Positions 1 through 9,072 of a stretch of DNA of 64,000 nucleotides are shown piece after piece. Under the pieces are notes generated by a model that searched no databases, was not told the DNA's origin, and was given only the letters and a program-made list of their open reading frames with translations. The stretch's first letter is position 1. Each line of letters begins with the position of its first letter. The translations under genes were made by a program, and so were the position numbers. Location of the stretch: NCBI RefSeq assembly GCF_007641235.1, contig NZ_CP038157.1:558001-622000 (forward strand). Direction: 5' to 3'. Source of the DNA: Corynebacterium sanguinis. Its GTDB lineage: Bacteria > Actinomycetota > Actinomycetes > Mycobacteriales > Mycobacteriaceae.

Positions 1-1481
1 AGCGCCGGCGAGATCGCCAGCGCGACCGGGGCGACCACCGCGAGGATGGCCAGCGCGGTGGAAAAGGCCTTGTTGAAGTCGCCCGTGATCAGCAACCAGA
101 TCAGGAAATCCGCCCCGGCAATGAAGTAGGCCGCGGGGATGAGCAGGCTGGCCGAGCGCGTCGAGAGCATGGTGGCAACGTTCTCGCGCTTCGAGGCATC
201 CTCGACCCACTTGTGCACGACGGCCCACCGTGTGGCGTGGCCAGTACGCGCGACGCGCACCTTCACCGTGCCGGACTTGATCAGCTCACCGGAGTAGATG
301 CGCGAACCGACTTTGGCTTCAAGCAATTCGCGCGTGTTGATCAGCGGCGAGCGCAGCATGCACGAGCCGCCGACGATGTCGCCGTCGACGGGAATGATGT
401 CGCCGGGGCCCAGGACCACGTCGTCGCCGCGGTTGAGCTCGGAGGCAGGAAGCTGCTCCTTGACCACCTTGCCGGAGGTGCGGCCGCGCCGGATGACCGT
501 GAACTCGCGGTTCGGGTCGGGCCGGCGCCGCTCCATGTCCTCAAGCAGGTAAGAGCGCACGCGGATTGAGTTGTAGCGGCCCACCAGCAACAGGGCTGTG
601 ACACCGCAAGCGACGTCGAGGAAGAGCTCGATGCCGTCGCCGCGGCGGGTGGGCAGCCATTCGCCGCTGGATTGCCAGCCGATGTCTCCCGCGCGTGTAA
701 ACAGCAGCGCGCACAGGGCCCACAGGAACGAGGCGATCACCGCGATCGAGCTCGCCCCGTCGAGCGCGGAAATGCCGCGGCGCACGCCTCCGGCCATCGC
801 GCGGTGGAACGGCCAAGCGCACCACAGCGCCACCGGGGTGGCAAGCGCCAGGCACACCCACTGCCAGCCGGCAAACTGCGCCTGGGGCACGTAGCTCATC
901 ACCAGCACGGGGATGGTGAGCAGGACCGCGACCCACATGCGCAGCGGGGTGACCAGGTCGCGGGCGGTAAACAGCAGGTCGGTTTGGGAGCGCGGCGAGC
1001 GTTCGAAGTCGCCGCGCATGAATCCCGCCGCCCGCTTCTCGCTCAAGGACAACTCTTCGAAGCGGCGCAGTCGGCGCATCTTGCCCGTCATGCCGCGGGT
1101 GCCGCGGCGTGGCATCGGGTGGTCGGTTGCGCGCCTGCCCACGGCGCGGCGGCGCAGCGTCGAGTCCGTCATCCGCGCCTGCACGCCGAACTCCGCGATG
1201 ACCGCGGTGATACGTGCCGGGTCCATGCCCTCGGGGGCGGTGATCCACGCCGTCGCTGAGGGGTAGACGAGACGTGCCGAGACGCCGTCGATACGCTCTA
1301 GCGCTTCTTCGATATCGCACAGCTGCGGGGCGTCCTCGAGGCCGGTGAGCTCGAAAGCGTAGGAAGTGCGTGGGAAAGTCCCCGCCTCATCGCCCACCTC
1401 GTGCGGGGTGTCCGGGTCGAACCCTGCCACAATCGCGGCCTGGCGAGCCTCCGCGATCGAGCGTTCGAGTGCCTCCCTCAC
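1..1481 (-). CDS. P-type ATPase, degenerate heavy-metal type (partial, C-terminus off window)
   Basis: The frame stays open from a GTG at 1481 to the window edge, giving about 493 residues. The layout is that of a P1B metal ATPase: an N-terminal HMA-like fold (about residues 25-95) without a CxxC pair, four membrane helices (about 165-285), an actuator domain with PGDIIPVDGDIV, two further helices, then the edge. Two signature sites are altered. The actuator TGES is replaced by NTRE (near 335), and the helix motif CPC reads APV within VVAPVALAISPA (near 485). The DKTGT phosphorylation site lies outside the window. The gene ends the heme operon, and its GTG overlaps the stop codon of the preceding gene. 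The family is recognised from overall architecture; the substrate cannot be inferred, and active transport is doubtful given the changed residues. Confidence 0.75.
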   Translation of the reverse strand, partial: MREALERSIAEARQAAIVAGFDPDTPHEVGDEAGTFPRTSYAFELTGLEDAPQLCDIEEALERIDGVSARLVYPSATAWITAPEGMDPARITAVIAEFGVQARMTDSTLRRRAVGRRATDHPMPRRGTRGMTGKMRRLRRFEELSLSEKRAAGFMRGDFERSPRSQTDLLFTARDLVTPLRMWVAVLLTIPVLVMSYVPQAQFAGWQWVCLALATPVALWCAWPFHRAMAGGVRRGISALDGASSIAVIASFLWALCALLFTRAGDIGWQSSGEWLPTRRGDGIELFLDVACGVTALLLVGRYNSIRVRSYLLEDMERRRPDPNREFTVIRRGRTSGKVVKEQLPASELNRGDDVVLGPGDIIPVDGDIVGGSCMLRSPLINTRELLEAKVGSRIYSGELIKSGTVKVRVARTGHATRWAVVHKWVEDASKRENVATMLSTRSASLLIPAAYFIAGADFLIWLLITGDFNKAFSTALAILAVVAPVALAISPA

Positions 1482-1948
1482 GGCCGCTCCACGAACTGGT
1501 TAGCGGCGGGGCGGAACATGAAAAACACCGCGAAGGTCAGCGCGACCACGATGGCAAACGACGCCCACGAGGTGACCTGGATGACAAACGCGGCGAGGTT
1601 GATGAAGATCGCCAGCGCGATAAACCCGCACGCCCACCCGCGGGCCCCCTTGAGCCCCTTGGGAAACTGTGCCGCGGCAACGACCATGCACAACGCCAGC
1701 ACGATGTTGCCCAGCGCGGTGACGCGCGTGTTGCGCATAAACGCCTCGCGGAACTGCTCATCACCGGCCTCCGGGAAGCCCGCGGTCAACAGGACCATTC
1801 CCGTGACCAGCATCAACACCGCTGCCGCGATGATGAGCCAGTAGGAGGTGCGTAGGGCGGGCGGCCACTCCTCGCCCGTGTACGGGCGCGCGGGACGGCG
1901 GTTGGGGTCGTTGGTACCTCCCACCATTGTGGGGAACATGCCTGCCAC
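1478..1948 (-). CDS. small conserved membrane protein
   Basis: This 156-residue protein is not matched to a named family. A short soluble N-terminus is followed by four hydrophobic segments (about residues 35-57, 80-95, 104-118 and 125-148), which suggests an integral membrane protein. It lies in the hemB operon, four bases after the upstream membrane gene, and its stop overlaps the GTG of the P-type ATPase, so translational coupling is likely. The frame opens with GTG at 1948; an ATG three codons later (1939) is an alternative start. Mycobacteria also carry small membrane proteins directly after hemB, which supports a conserved but unknown role near heme synthesis. Confidence 0.75.
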   Translation of the reverse strand: MAGMFPTMVGGTNDPNRRPARPYTGEEWPPALRTSYWLIIAAAVLMLVTGMVLLTAGFPEAGDEQFREAFMRNTRVTALGNIVLALCMVVAAAQFPKGLKGARGWACGFIALAIFINLAAFVIQVTSWASFAIVVALTFAVFFMFRPAANQFVERP

Positions 1949-1952
1949 TGCC

Positions 1953-2543
1953 CTACCCGTCCTTCTTGGTGTCGTGGGACAACGCCTCGTGGATTTCCTT
2001 CCGGGAAGCGTAGATCAGCCCGCACGCCGCCGCCACACCGATGATGATTTGGACAACGCCGAGAACCGCCGTAAAGCCCACGGGAAGCTGCGTCGCCCCC
2101 GCCACCGCCGCCGGGGCGATGACCACCAGCAGGGTGCGGATGACAAAGAAGATGGAAAACACCGTCAAGAGGCGGCGCGCCGCATCGGCCCATTTCTGGC
2201 CACGCGCCACCGCGCGCAGGGCGAACGCCAGCAGGACCATGATGAGCAGCTGAAACAGCGTCATGATGGCGATCGAGGTATACGTGCTCATCGTCAGCAT
2301 CATGTCCGAGACCTCCTGGCCGCGGTTGCGGGCGGCGTCGGCGGCCGCCTGGCGCAGCGCCGAGGGGTCGAGGATCAGGCCGACGGAGTTGGTCAGCTGG
2401 TGCACGAGCTCGCCGAACACCATCACCGACCAGCTCCCCAGCAGGTAGCGCATCGTGTCCGCGCCGCGCGGCTTCTTCCCGACGCCACTGATATGGCTCG
2501 GGCTGTCCGGGTTCTGCGGCTTCAGCGGCGGGATCGAGGTCAT
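1953..2543 (-). CDS. conserved membrane protein next to hemB (Rv0513-like position)
   Basis: This 196-residue protein has a hydrophilic N-terminus of about 30 residues and four hydrophobic segments: one around 35-55, one following the charged stretch near 75, and two at 120-145 and 150-175. No catalytic motif is visible. The start ATG at 2543 overlaps the stop of hemB by four bases, so the gene is co-transcribed and probably co-translated with it. The position directly downstream of hemB matches the mycobacterial membrane gene Rv0513, but this is a synteny argument only. The function is unknown. Confidence 0.75.
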   Translation of the reverse strand: MTSIPPLKPQNPDSPSHISGVGKKPRGADTMRYLLGSWSVMVFGELVHQLTNSVGLILDPSALRQAAADAARNRGQEVSDMMLTMSTYTSIAIMTLFQLLIMVLLAFALRAVARGQKWADAARRLLTVFSIFFVIRTLLVVIAPAAVAGATQLPVGFTAVLGVVQIIIGVAAACGLIYASRKEIHEALSHDTKKDG

Positions 2544-3562
2544 CGCAGGATCCTCGCGGCGTCGACGGCGAAGTAGGTCAGGATCTGGTCCGCGCCGGCG
2601 CGCTTGATCGAGGTCAGCGACTCCAGCATCGTCGCCTCCAGATCGACCCAGCCGTTACGGCCCGCGGCCTGAATCATCGCGTACTCGCCGGAGACCTGGT
2701 ACGCCGCCACCGGCACGGGGGAGAACTCGGCGATGCGGGCCAGAACGTCGAGGTACGCCATCGCCGGTTTGACCATGACGAAGTCCGCGCCCTCATCGAT
2801 ATCGAGCTGCGCCTCCAGCAAGGACTCGCGCGCGTTCGCGGGATCTTGCTGGTAGGTGCGGCGATCGCCGTGTAACGACGACCCCACGGCCTCACGAAAC
2901 GGCCCAAAGAAGGCAGAAGCGTACTTCGCGGAGTAGGCCATGATCGCAACGTCGGTGAAGCCCTCGGCGTCGAGCGCGCTGCGGATCATGCTCACCTGGC
3001 CGTCCATCATGCCTGAGGGGCTGACCACGTGCGCACCGGCGCGCGCCTGGGCCACGGCCATGCGCGCATAGCAGTCGAGGGTGGCGTCGTTAAGCACGAC
3101 CTGGCGCTTTTCGTCGACAATCCCGCAGTGGCCGTGGTCAGTGAACTCGTCAAGGCAGGTATCGGCCATGATCACGAGGTCGTCGCCGAACTCCTCGCGC
3201 AGGGCTCGGATGCCGCGGTTGAGCACCCCGTCCTCGGCCCAGCCGACCGAGCCGGTGGCGTCCTTGTCGGAATCGAGCGGCACGCCAAACAGGTCGATAC
3301 AGCGCACCCCCGCTTCGAGAGCCTCGTACGCGGTGGCCTTGAGGGAGTCCAGCGTGTGCTGGTATTGGCCCGGCATGGACGAAATCTCGCGCTCGGAGTC
3401 CAGGCCGTCGGCGTAGAACATCGGGTAAATCAGATCGCTGGCGCCCACCCGCGTCTCGGCGACAAGCTCCCGCATGGCGGGGGTAGTGCGCAGGCGGCGT
3501 GGGCGGCGGCGGATCTCGTTAGCAAAAGACACGGAACCCAGTCTAGGCCCTTGGGCGGACAC
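2540..3562 (-). CDS. hemB: delta-aminolevulinic acid dehydratase (porphobilinogen synthase)
   Basis: Condenses two 5-aminolevulinate molecules to porphobilinogen in the cytosolic heme pathway. The 340-residue length fits the family. The two Schiff-base lysines lie in MAYSAKYASAFFGPFR (about residue 217) and FVMVKPAMAYLD (about 270). The metal loop reads DTCLDEFTDHGHCG, lacking the second cysteine of zinc enzymes, so it probably belongs to the magnesium-type group. The GTG at 3562 overlaps the hemD stop as TAGTG; a second GTG at 3532 begins SFANEIRR and is an alternative start. The gene is third in the hemC-hemD-hemB order and overlaps the next membrane gene by four bases. Confidence 0.96.
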   Translation of the reverse strand: MSAQGPRLGSVSFANEIRRRPRRLRTTPAMRELVAETRVGASDLIYPMFYADGLDSEREISSMPGQYQHTLDSLKATAYEALEAGVRCIDLFGVPLDSDKDATGSVGWAEDGVLNRGIRALREEFGDDLVIMADTCLDEFTDHGHCGIVDEKRQVVLNDATLDCYARMAVAQARAGAHVVSPSGMMDGQVSMIRSALDAEGFTDVAIMAYSAKYASAFFGPFREAVGSSLHGDRRTYQQDPANARESLLEAQLDIDEGADFVMVKPAMAYLDVLARIAEFSPVPVAAYQVSGEYAMIQAAGRNGWVDLEATMLESLTSIKRAGADQILTYFAVDAARILR

Positions 3563-5268
3563 TACTCGCCGGCCGCCTTCCGACGCACGCGGCGCTTTTT
3601 GCGGGGAGGCGGCAGCTGGCCGGTGGCGCGCAGGCCGGCGACGTGCTCAGCGAGGGCGTTGACAAGCGAAGGCACGTCGGCGACCTCGGGCACGACGTCG
3701 ACACGCAGGCCCTGCTCGCGCGCCTCGGCGGCCGCCATCGGGCCGATCGCGGCGATGATCGTGCGCTGGTGGGGCTTGCCGGCGATGCCGACGAGGTTCT
3801 TCACCGTGGAGGCCGAGGTGAAGCACACCGCGTCGAAGCCTCCCGACTTGATCATGTCACGCACCTCGAGCGGCGGCGGCGCCGCGCGCACGGTCCGGTA
3901 GGCGACCACATCGTCGACTTCCCAGCCGAGGTCGACCAGGCCGTCGACGAGCACGTCCGTGCCGAGGTCAGCGCGCGGCAAGAGCACCCGCGAAACGGGG
4001 TCGATGTCCTCGACGTACTCGGGGAAAATCTCCACCAGGCCGTGGGCGTTCTGCTTCGTGCGGTGCGGGATGAGCTCCGGCAGCATGCCACGGGCGCGCA
4101 GCGCGTCGCCGGTCTTCTGCCCCACGGCGGCGAGGTGAACGCCGGCGAACGAGCGGGCGTCGAGGCCGAGCTCCTCGAACTTGTCCCACACCGCGTCCAC
4201 CGCATTCGTCGAGGTGAACACGATCCACTGGTAGCGGCCCTCAACAATGCCCTTGATCGCGCGGTCCATCTGCGCCGGGTTGCGCGGCGGCTCCATGGAA
4301 ATCGTCGGCACCGACTGCGGGATCGCGCCGTAGGTGGACAGCCGCGCGTTCATCGGCCCTGCCTGCTCCTTCGCGCGCGGGACCAGCACCCGCCAGCCGT
4401 ACAGGGGGCGGTTTTCCCACCACGAGTACTTGGAGCGGTCATCGACCGCCGTGCCGATGGTGACAACCAGGTTGCCCTCCAAGTCGGCGTCGATCTTGCC
4501 GATCGTCTCCAGCGTCGCGTCGAAGGTGCGCTGCAGGCGCGTCGTGCCGTTCGTGGTCACCGTCAGCGACGTCGAGGGGGAGAAACCGCGCTCGATGAGC
4601 TCTGCGGAGATGAGCGGCAACTGCTCCGCCACCGCCTGCAGCACCAGGGGCTGCGGGGCGTGGGCCAGGCCCTCCCAGTCGACGGGCTCATTCGACAGGT
4701 CCGCCTCGGTGTACGTCGAACCGAGAGCGATGCCAGCAAACGAGGGCACCGTCGACGGCAGAGACATGCCGGGCACGACCTGGAACTCTAACCCGGCCGA
4801 CGCCACGGCCGAGATCTCCTCTTTCACAGCGTCGCGGGTCAGCGGGTTGCCGCTGACCAGGCGGATCACGTCGCCGTCGCCGGCCTCACCGCGCTCAATC
4901 GCGGCGCCCGCGCGCTCCAGCCCGTCCTTTAAGATCTCGACGATGCCCGCGCCCGGGTTGCCCACCTCCTGGATCTCCGCGGCGGTCGGGTCGGCCGGGC
5001 GCGGCGGCTTGCGGCGCGCGCCGGCTTCGCGGGCCTCGGCGCACATCTGCTCATAACGCTCATTGGCTTCCTTGAGCTTCGCCTGCGGCACCGGCAGCTT
5101 GGAGGCGATAACGTCACGCACCCCCTGAAGGACATCGGGGTCAACGACGGCGATAGAGTTAGACTCCATCACCTCGCGGGCGCGGATCGTCAGCAGATCT
5201 GGGTTGCCCGGGCCTGCGCCAACGAAGATGATCTTCCCCGGCTGGGGCGTGGTGGAGGGCAGAGTCAT
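3562..5268 (-). CDS. hemD: fused uroporphyrinogen-III C-methyltransferase / uroporphyrinogen-III synthase
   Basis: Bifunctional protein of 568 residues. The N-terminal half is a tetrapyrrole methylase: GAGPGNPDLLTIRA at about residue 15, VSGNPLTRDA near 145, and VVPGMSLPSTVPSFAGI near 170. The C-terminal half, from about 305 (GWRVLVPRAKEQAGPM), is a HemD domain, with VFTSTNAV near 365 and CFTSASTVKN near 490. The start is placed at the ATG at 5268, because the upstream extension of the frame (to 5400) has no family-like sequence. Fusion of the siroheme methylase with HemD is usual in corynebacteria and mycobacteria. It couples hydroxymethylbilane closure to branching into siroheme. An arginine/lysine-rich tail of about 12 residues ends the protein. 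Confidence 0.93.
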   Translation of the reverse strand: MTLPSTTPQPGKIIFVGAGPGNPDLLTIRAREVMESNSIAVVDPDVLQGVRDVIASKLPVPQAKLKEANERYEQMCAEAREAGARRKPPRPADPTAAEIQEVGNPGAGIVEILKDGLERAGAAIERGEAGDGDVIRLVSGNPLTRDAVKEEISAVASAGLEFQVVPGMSLPSTVPSFAGIALGSTYTEADLSNEPVDWEGLAHAPQPLVLQAVAEQLPLISAELIERGFSPSTSLTVTTNGTTRLQRTFDATLETIGKIDADLEGNLVVTIGTAVDDRSKYSWWENRPLYGWRVLVPRAKEQAGPMNARLSTYGAIPQSVPTISMEPPRNPAQMDRAIKGIVEGRYQWIVFTSTNAVDAVWDKFEELGLDARSFAGVHLAAVGQKTGDALRARGMLPELIPHRTKQNAHGLVEIFPEYVEDIDPVSRVLLPRADLGTDVLVDGLVDLGWEVDDVVAYRTVRAAPPPLEVRDMIKSGGFDAVCFTSASTVKNLVGIAGKPHQRTIIAAIGPMAAAEAREQGLRVDVVPEVADVPSLVNALAEHVAGLRATGQLPPPRKKRRVRRKAAGE

Positions 5269-5429
5269 AAAAAGGTTCTTTTCTTTAAAAAAGGCGTAAG
5301 CGTAACCCCGGCAGCCGGGGCCGACTAAACGGACCCCGCATGCTCCGGGATTTCTCGACGTATGGTAGTTACACCTTAAAGTGAATCCGCCGGGAATCAA
5401 AAACCCGGCCGTTTACCCTCCCCGTGGCG
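5269..5429 (-). promoter_or_regulatory. hemC-hemD intergenic leader with short GC hairpin
   Basis: The 161 bases between hemC and hemD form the only sizeable gap in the heme operon. A perfect 6-bp stem with a 3-base loop (CCCCGG/CCGGGG) lies at 5306-5320, followed on the minus strand by a T6 run about 15 bases downstream, just before hemD. The distance between stem and T run is too long for a classical terminator. It may be an attenuator, an internal promoter region or simply a spacer. Confidence 0.3.
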
Positions 5430-6335
5430 CTACGTCATGAGCTCGGCCGCGCCCGACTCAAGGAGCGTCGAGGCGAGCTCTCGCCCGAGCCCCCGCGCCG
5501 CCTCGCGGTCAAGCACATCCGGGAGGCGGACCGAGCCCGTTTCCACCAGCTGGCGCGAGCCGTCGAGGGCGAACACCCCGGCGCGCAGCGTCAGCACACC
5601 GTCGTCGTACGCGGCGTGCGCGGCGACCGGCGCCGTGCACCCGGCCTCGAGGGTGGCCAACACGTGGCGCTCCGCGGAGATCTGCAGCGCGGCGGTGGTG
5701 TCCATCAGCGGGTCGAGCACCGCGCGCGTTGCGGCGTCGTCACTGCGGCACTCCACGGCGAGAGCTCCCTGGGCAGGGGCGGGCAGGAACGTGGTGGCGT
5801 CGAAAAGCTGCGTGGCGCGATCACCGTAGCCGGCGCGCGACAGGCCCGCGTAGGCGAGCACGATGGCGTCGAGCTCGCCGCTGGTGACTCGCCCCATGCG
5901 GGATTCGATGTTGCCGCGCAGCGGGCGGATGTCCAAGTCGGGGCGCATCGCCTTGAGCTGGGAGATGCGCCGCGGTGCGGAGGTGCCCACGCGCGCACCC
6001 TGCGGGAGGTCGGCAAGCTGCATGTTGTCGCGGGCAATCAGCGCCTCGCGGTTGTCCTCGCGGGTCGGGACCACAATGTGGGCGCGGGGCTCGTCGGCCG
6101 TGGGCAGGTCCTTGAACGAGTGGACCGCGATCTCGACCTCGCCGCGGAACAGCGCGTCGCGCAGGGCGGAGGTGAACACGCCTACGCCGATACGCTCGAC
6201 CGGGGCCTGCGACAGGTCACCGGGCGTGGTCACGATGGTCAGCTCGGCGTCGTGGCCGGCGGCGATGATCTCGTCGCGGACGTGGCCGGCCTGCGTCGTG
6301 GCCAGGTGCGAGCCTCGGGTTCCAATGTGCAGCAT
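5430..6335 (-). CDS. hemC: hydroxymethylbilane synthase (porphobilinogen deaminase)
   Basis: Polymerises four porphobilinogen units to hydroxymethylbilane. The protein has 301 residues, the usual length. It opens with [18 protein letters not shown], has the family segments HSFKDLPT (about 75) and VGTSAPRR (about 123), and carries the dipyrromethane cofactor cysteine in [13 protein letters not shown] (about residue 236). The ATG at 6335 follows a purine-rich AGGGGAGAAAAGG stretch that can serve as ribosome binding site. The gene lies 29 bases after hemA and is in the same operon. Confidence 0.95.
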   Translation of the reverse strand: MLHIGTRGSHLATTQAGHVRDEIIAAGHDAELTIVTTPGDLSQAPVERIGVGVFTSALRDALFRGEVEIAVHSFKDLPTADEPRAHIVVPTREDNREALIARDNMQLADLPQGARVGTSAPRRISQLKAMRPDLDIRPLRGNIESRMGRVTSGELDAIVLAYAGLSRAGYGDRATQLFDATTFLPAPAQGALAVECRSDDAATRAVLDPLMDTTAALQISAERHVLATLEAGCTAPVAAHAAYDDGVLTLRAGVFALDGSRQLVETGSVRLPDVLDREAARGLGRELASTLLESGAAELMT

Positions 6336-6364
6336 AAGGTGTCCTTTTCTCCCCTGTTAAAAGC

Positions 6365-7681
6365 TTATTCCGTGATCTCACTGAGCTTGGGCAGGCGCTG
6401 CGCGTCGATCGCCACGGAGCTGCGGCCTAAGCCGAAAAGCTCCTCGATGGCCGTTTCCACGCTCACCGTATCCGAGGTCGCCGCGAGCTCCTTGATCTTC
6501 ACCGTCGGCGTGTGCAAGATCTTGTCGACGACCCGCCGAACCGTGCGGGAGACCTGGTCGAAGTCCTCCTCGCTTAGGTCCGGCACCCGCGCGCGCAGCC
6601 GGGCGAGCTCCCCGTCGGTAACCTCGCTGGCCGCCTTGCGCAGCTGCGCCACGGCGGGCCCGACCTCGCGCACGCGCTGGCGGGAGCTGAAGTTGCTGAC
6701 CTCCTCGGCGACGATCGCCTCGGCGGCGGCGCGCGAGCGGGAATCCTTGGCGTCGCTCTCGCGCATGCGCTGGTGCAGGTATTCGATGTTGACCAGGTGC
6801 ACGCCGTCGCGCTCGGTGACGGCGTCCTCGATGTCGCGCGGCAGCGACAAGTCAGCGAGCATAACGGGCCCGGAGATGTCTTCCGCCGTGATGGTGAACT
6901 CATCGCTCGCGGTCGCGGAGACGGCGATGTCGACCCGGGCCAGCGCCCCGGCGCGGGAGTTGAAGTCCACGACCTCCGCCGGCACGCCCGCCTCGCGGGA
7001 GTGCTCGGCGAGGCGTTCGGCGCGCGAGCGGGTGCGGTTAGCGATGATCAGGTTGTTAATCCCGCGTTTGCCCAGGTGCGTCGCCGCCAGCGAGGCCATG
7101 GCCCCGGCGCCGAGGACTAAGGCGGTCTTGCCCGTGAAATCCTCCACGCCCATAATCTTCATCGCCTCCTCCAGTGCGAGGGTGACCATGGAGGCGCCGG
7201 CGTCGTCGATCTCCGTTTCCGTGTGCACGCGCTTGCCGGTATAGAGCGCGGATTGCGCCAGCGAGTGCAGGCCGGGGCCGACTGTGCCGCGCACGGTGGC
7301 ATCTTGGTAGCTGGAGCGGACCTGGCCGATGATCTGCTGCTCTCCCACCACCATCGAGTCCAGGCCGGAGGCGACCGTCATCATGTGCTCGGCCGCCGCG
7401 TCGGCGTAGCGGACATACAGGTAGGAGCGCAGCTCCCCTTCCTCCACCCCAGACTTGTCCGCGAGCACGCTGAGCACGTCCTCGACGCCGGAGTGGAAGG
7501 AGTTGGTTACCGCATACACTTCGAGGCGGTTGCAGGTCGAGATAATCATCGCCTCGGACAGCGAGGGCTGGCTGACCAACGCGGTTGTCGTCTCCGTCTG
7601 CACGGTGTCGTCCATGCTGAGGCGCTCAAGTAACGCGACGGGTGCCGAGCGATGCGACATCCCTACGACGAGAACACTCAC
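6365..7681 (-). CDS. hemA: glutamyl-tRNA reductase
   Basis: First enzyme of the C5 heme route, reducing glutamyl-tRNA(Glu) to glutamate-1-semialdehyde with NADPH. The 438 residues include the catalytic cysteine in STCNRLEVYA (about residue 49), the NADPH-binding ALVLGAGAMASLAATHLGKRG near 185, and the C-terminal dimerisation helices. The start of the protein, MSVLVVGMSHRSAPVALLERL, is typical of the family. It is the first gene of the heme operon, so HemA output probably sets flux for hemC, hemD and hemB. A glutaredoxin-like gene lies 52 bases upstream on the same strand. Confidence 0.96.
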   Translation of the reverse strand: MSVLVVGMSHRSAPVALLERLSMDDTVQTETTTALVSQPSLSEAMIISTCNRLEVYAVTNSFHSGVEDVLSVLADKSGVEEGELRSYLYVRYADAAAEHMMTVASGLDSMVVGEQQIIGQVRSSYQDATVRGTVGPGLHSLAQSALYTGKRVHTETEIDDAGASMVTLALEEAMKIMGVEDFTGKTALVLGAGAMASLAATHLGKRGINNLIIANRTRSRAERLAEHSREAGVPAEVVDFNSRAGALARVDIAVSATASDEFTITAEDISGPVMLADLSLPRDIEDAVTERDGVHLVNIEYLHQRMRESDAKDSRSRAAAEAIVAEEVSNFSSRQRVREVGPAVAQLRKAASEVTDGELARLRARVPDLSEEDFDQVSRTVRRVVDKILHTPTVKIKELAATSDTVSVETAIEELFGLGRSSVAIDAQRLPKLSEITE

Positions 7682-7733
7682 ACAAACTCCTCCGGAAAAT
7701 ACTTTCTCGAGATCAAACTAAAGGATAGCCCAG

Positions 7734-7970
7734 CTAGCTTGCGAGCTCGGCGGCGAGGTCGGCGTTGTCTACTTCCCAGCAGGCGAACTCCTCGCCGTCG
7801 ATCACGACCACGGGCACGCGGTCGCCGTATTCGGCAGCGATCTCGGCGTCCGTGTCGACGTAGACAAGCGTCAGCGTCGCGCCCGCCGCCTCGACGATCG
7901 GGGCGATCTGGCGCGCGACGCGGTCGCAGGAACCGCATGTGGCGCGAACCATCAGCTCGACGTTTTTCAC
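7734..7970 (-). CDS. glutaredoxin-like thiol-disulfide protein
   Basis: A 78-residue thioredoxin-fold mini-protein. The redox motif CGSC is at residues 13-16 (RATCGSCDRV), and the cis-proline segment RVPVVVIDG follows at about 51. Beta-alpha-beta spacing and length match the short glutaredoxin-like family found beside hemA in actinobacteria (Rv0508 in M. tuberculosis, recalled). Mycothiol or mycoredoxin partners are likely in this genus, but no partner can be read from the sequence. It is 52 bases upstream of hemA on the same strand and may be co-transcribed. Confidence 0.85.
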   Translation of the reverse strand: MKNVELMVRATCGSCDRVARQIAPIVEAAGATLTLVYVDTDAEIAAEYGDRVPVVVIDGEEFACWEVDNADLAAELAS

Positions 7971-8046
7971 AGTGCTCCTTAACGGGCCTTGGTCACGGTA
8001 CGGTTGTTTACGCTACTCCGTCCCCGACGAAAGGCTGTAGACGACT

Positions 8047-9072
8047 ATGAGCGCGGACTCCGCACACCGCCCAGGCAGGGAATTCCTCGCGCAGTGGTCG
8101 GCGTCGCATGGCAACGTCCGCCGCTTCTTGGAAGAGCTCGCTGTGCCGCCGCTTGACGACGCCTCACAGCGCGCCGCCGGCGAAGCCGCAGCTGCCGCCG
8201 CCATTGAAGAAACGTTTGGGCTCAGCATCGACGAGTTCACCCTTGGGGTCGACACCGTTGGCGGCGCATTCGCCACCGCCGGCGCGGCGAGGGTCACCCA
8301 GCCGGACCCCGACGTGCCGCAGGACGCCGAGGCGGCAGCGTTTTTCGATATCGACAACACCCTGATCCAGGGCTCGTCGCTCGTGCTGCTCGGCCGGGGG
8401 CTGGCGAAGAAACGCATGATCACGTTGCGCGAGCTGCTGCCCGGACTGACCAAGCAGTTGCGCTACCGCGTCTTCGGCTCGGAGAAAACCTCCGACATCG
8501 CCAGCGGCCGCGCCCACGCACTGGGCCTGGCCCGCGGCAAGAAGGTCAGCGATTTGCTCGAGCTAGCCGACGACATAGTCGACCACCAAATCCTTGGCCG
8601 GGCGTTCGACCCGACGTTGCAGTTGGCCCACATGCACCTCGCCGCTGGCCAGCAGGTGTGGCTCGTCTCGGCCACCCCGGTGCAGATCGGCCAGGCGCTC
8701 GCCGCGCGCCTCGGGTTCACGGGCGCGCTGGGCACCGTCGCGGAGGCGGAAGACGGCGTGTTTACCGGGCGGCTGGTCGGCGACATCCTGCACGGGCCCG
8801 GAAAGCGCCACGCAGTGGCCGCGCTCGCGGCGCTGCAGCAGCTCGACTTAAAGCAGTGCACCGCGTACTCGGACAGCATCAACGACATCCCCATGTTGTC
8901 GATGGTGGGCACGCCCGTGGCGGTCAACCCCGATCGCGCGCTGCGCAAACACGCCCAGGACAAGGGGTGGGAGATCCGCGACTACCGCTCCGTGCGCAAG
9001 GCGGCGGTTCCGGCGACGGTGGCCGTGGTCTTTGCTGCCGCGGGGGCGTGGGCGCTGTGGCGCACGAAATAA
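8047..9072 (+). CDS. HAD-superfamily phosphatase, subfamily IB (SerB-like)
   Basis: A 341-residue protein. HAD motif I, FFDIDNTLIQGSS, is at about residue 98 with the nucleophile and acid aspartates. Motif II is VSATPVQ near 205, the motif III lysine is probably in PGKRHAV near 255, and motif IV is AYSDSINDIPML near 278. An N-terminal extension of about 95 residues and a C-terminal hydrophobic helix (about 315-337) flank the domain, so the protein may be membrane-anchored. It resembles the actinobacterial SerB1/Rv0505c group, often annotated as phosphoserine phosphatase; the natural substrate is uncertain. It diverges from the glutaredoxin gene across a 76-base gap. Confidence 0.85.
   Translation: MSADSAHRPGREFLAQWSASHGNVRRFLEELAVPPLDDASQRAAGEAAAAAAIEETFGLSIDEFTLGVDTVGGAFATAGAARVTQPDPDVPQDAEAAAFFDIDNTLIQGSSLVLLGRGLAKKRMITLRELLPGLTKQLRYRVFGSEKTSDIASGRAHALGLARGKKVSDLLELADDIVDHQILGRAFDPTLQLAHMHLAAGQQVWLVSATPVQIGQALAARLGFTGALGTVAEAEDGVFTGRLVGDILHGPGKRHAVAALAALQQLDLKQCTAYSDSINDIPMLSMVGTPVAVNPDRALRKHAQDKGWEIRDYRSVRKAAVPATVAVVFAAAGAWALWRTK

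Noticed and set aside
3643..4791. Long plus-strand ORF of 382 codons opposite hemD
   Set aside because: It has arginine/histidine-rich composition typical of the opposite strand of a high-GC gene, and the hemD frame on the other strand has clear family motifs.
5269..5400. N-terminal extension of the hemD frame to 5400
   Set aside because: The added residues do not resemble the methylase family, and ATG 5268 directly precedes the typical N-terminus.
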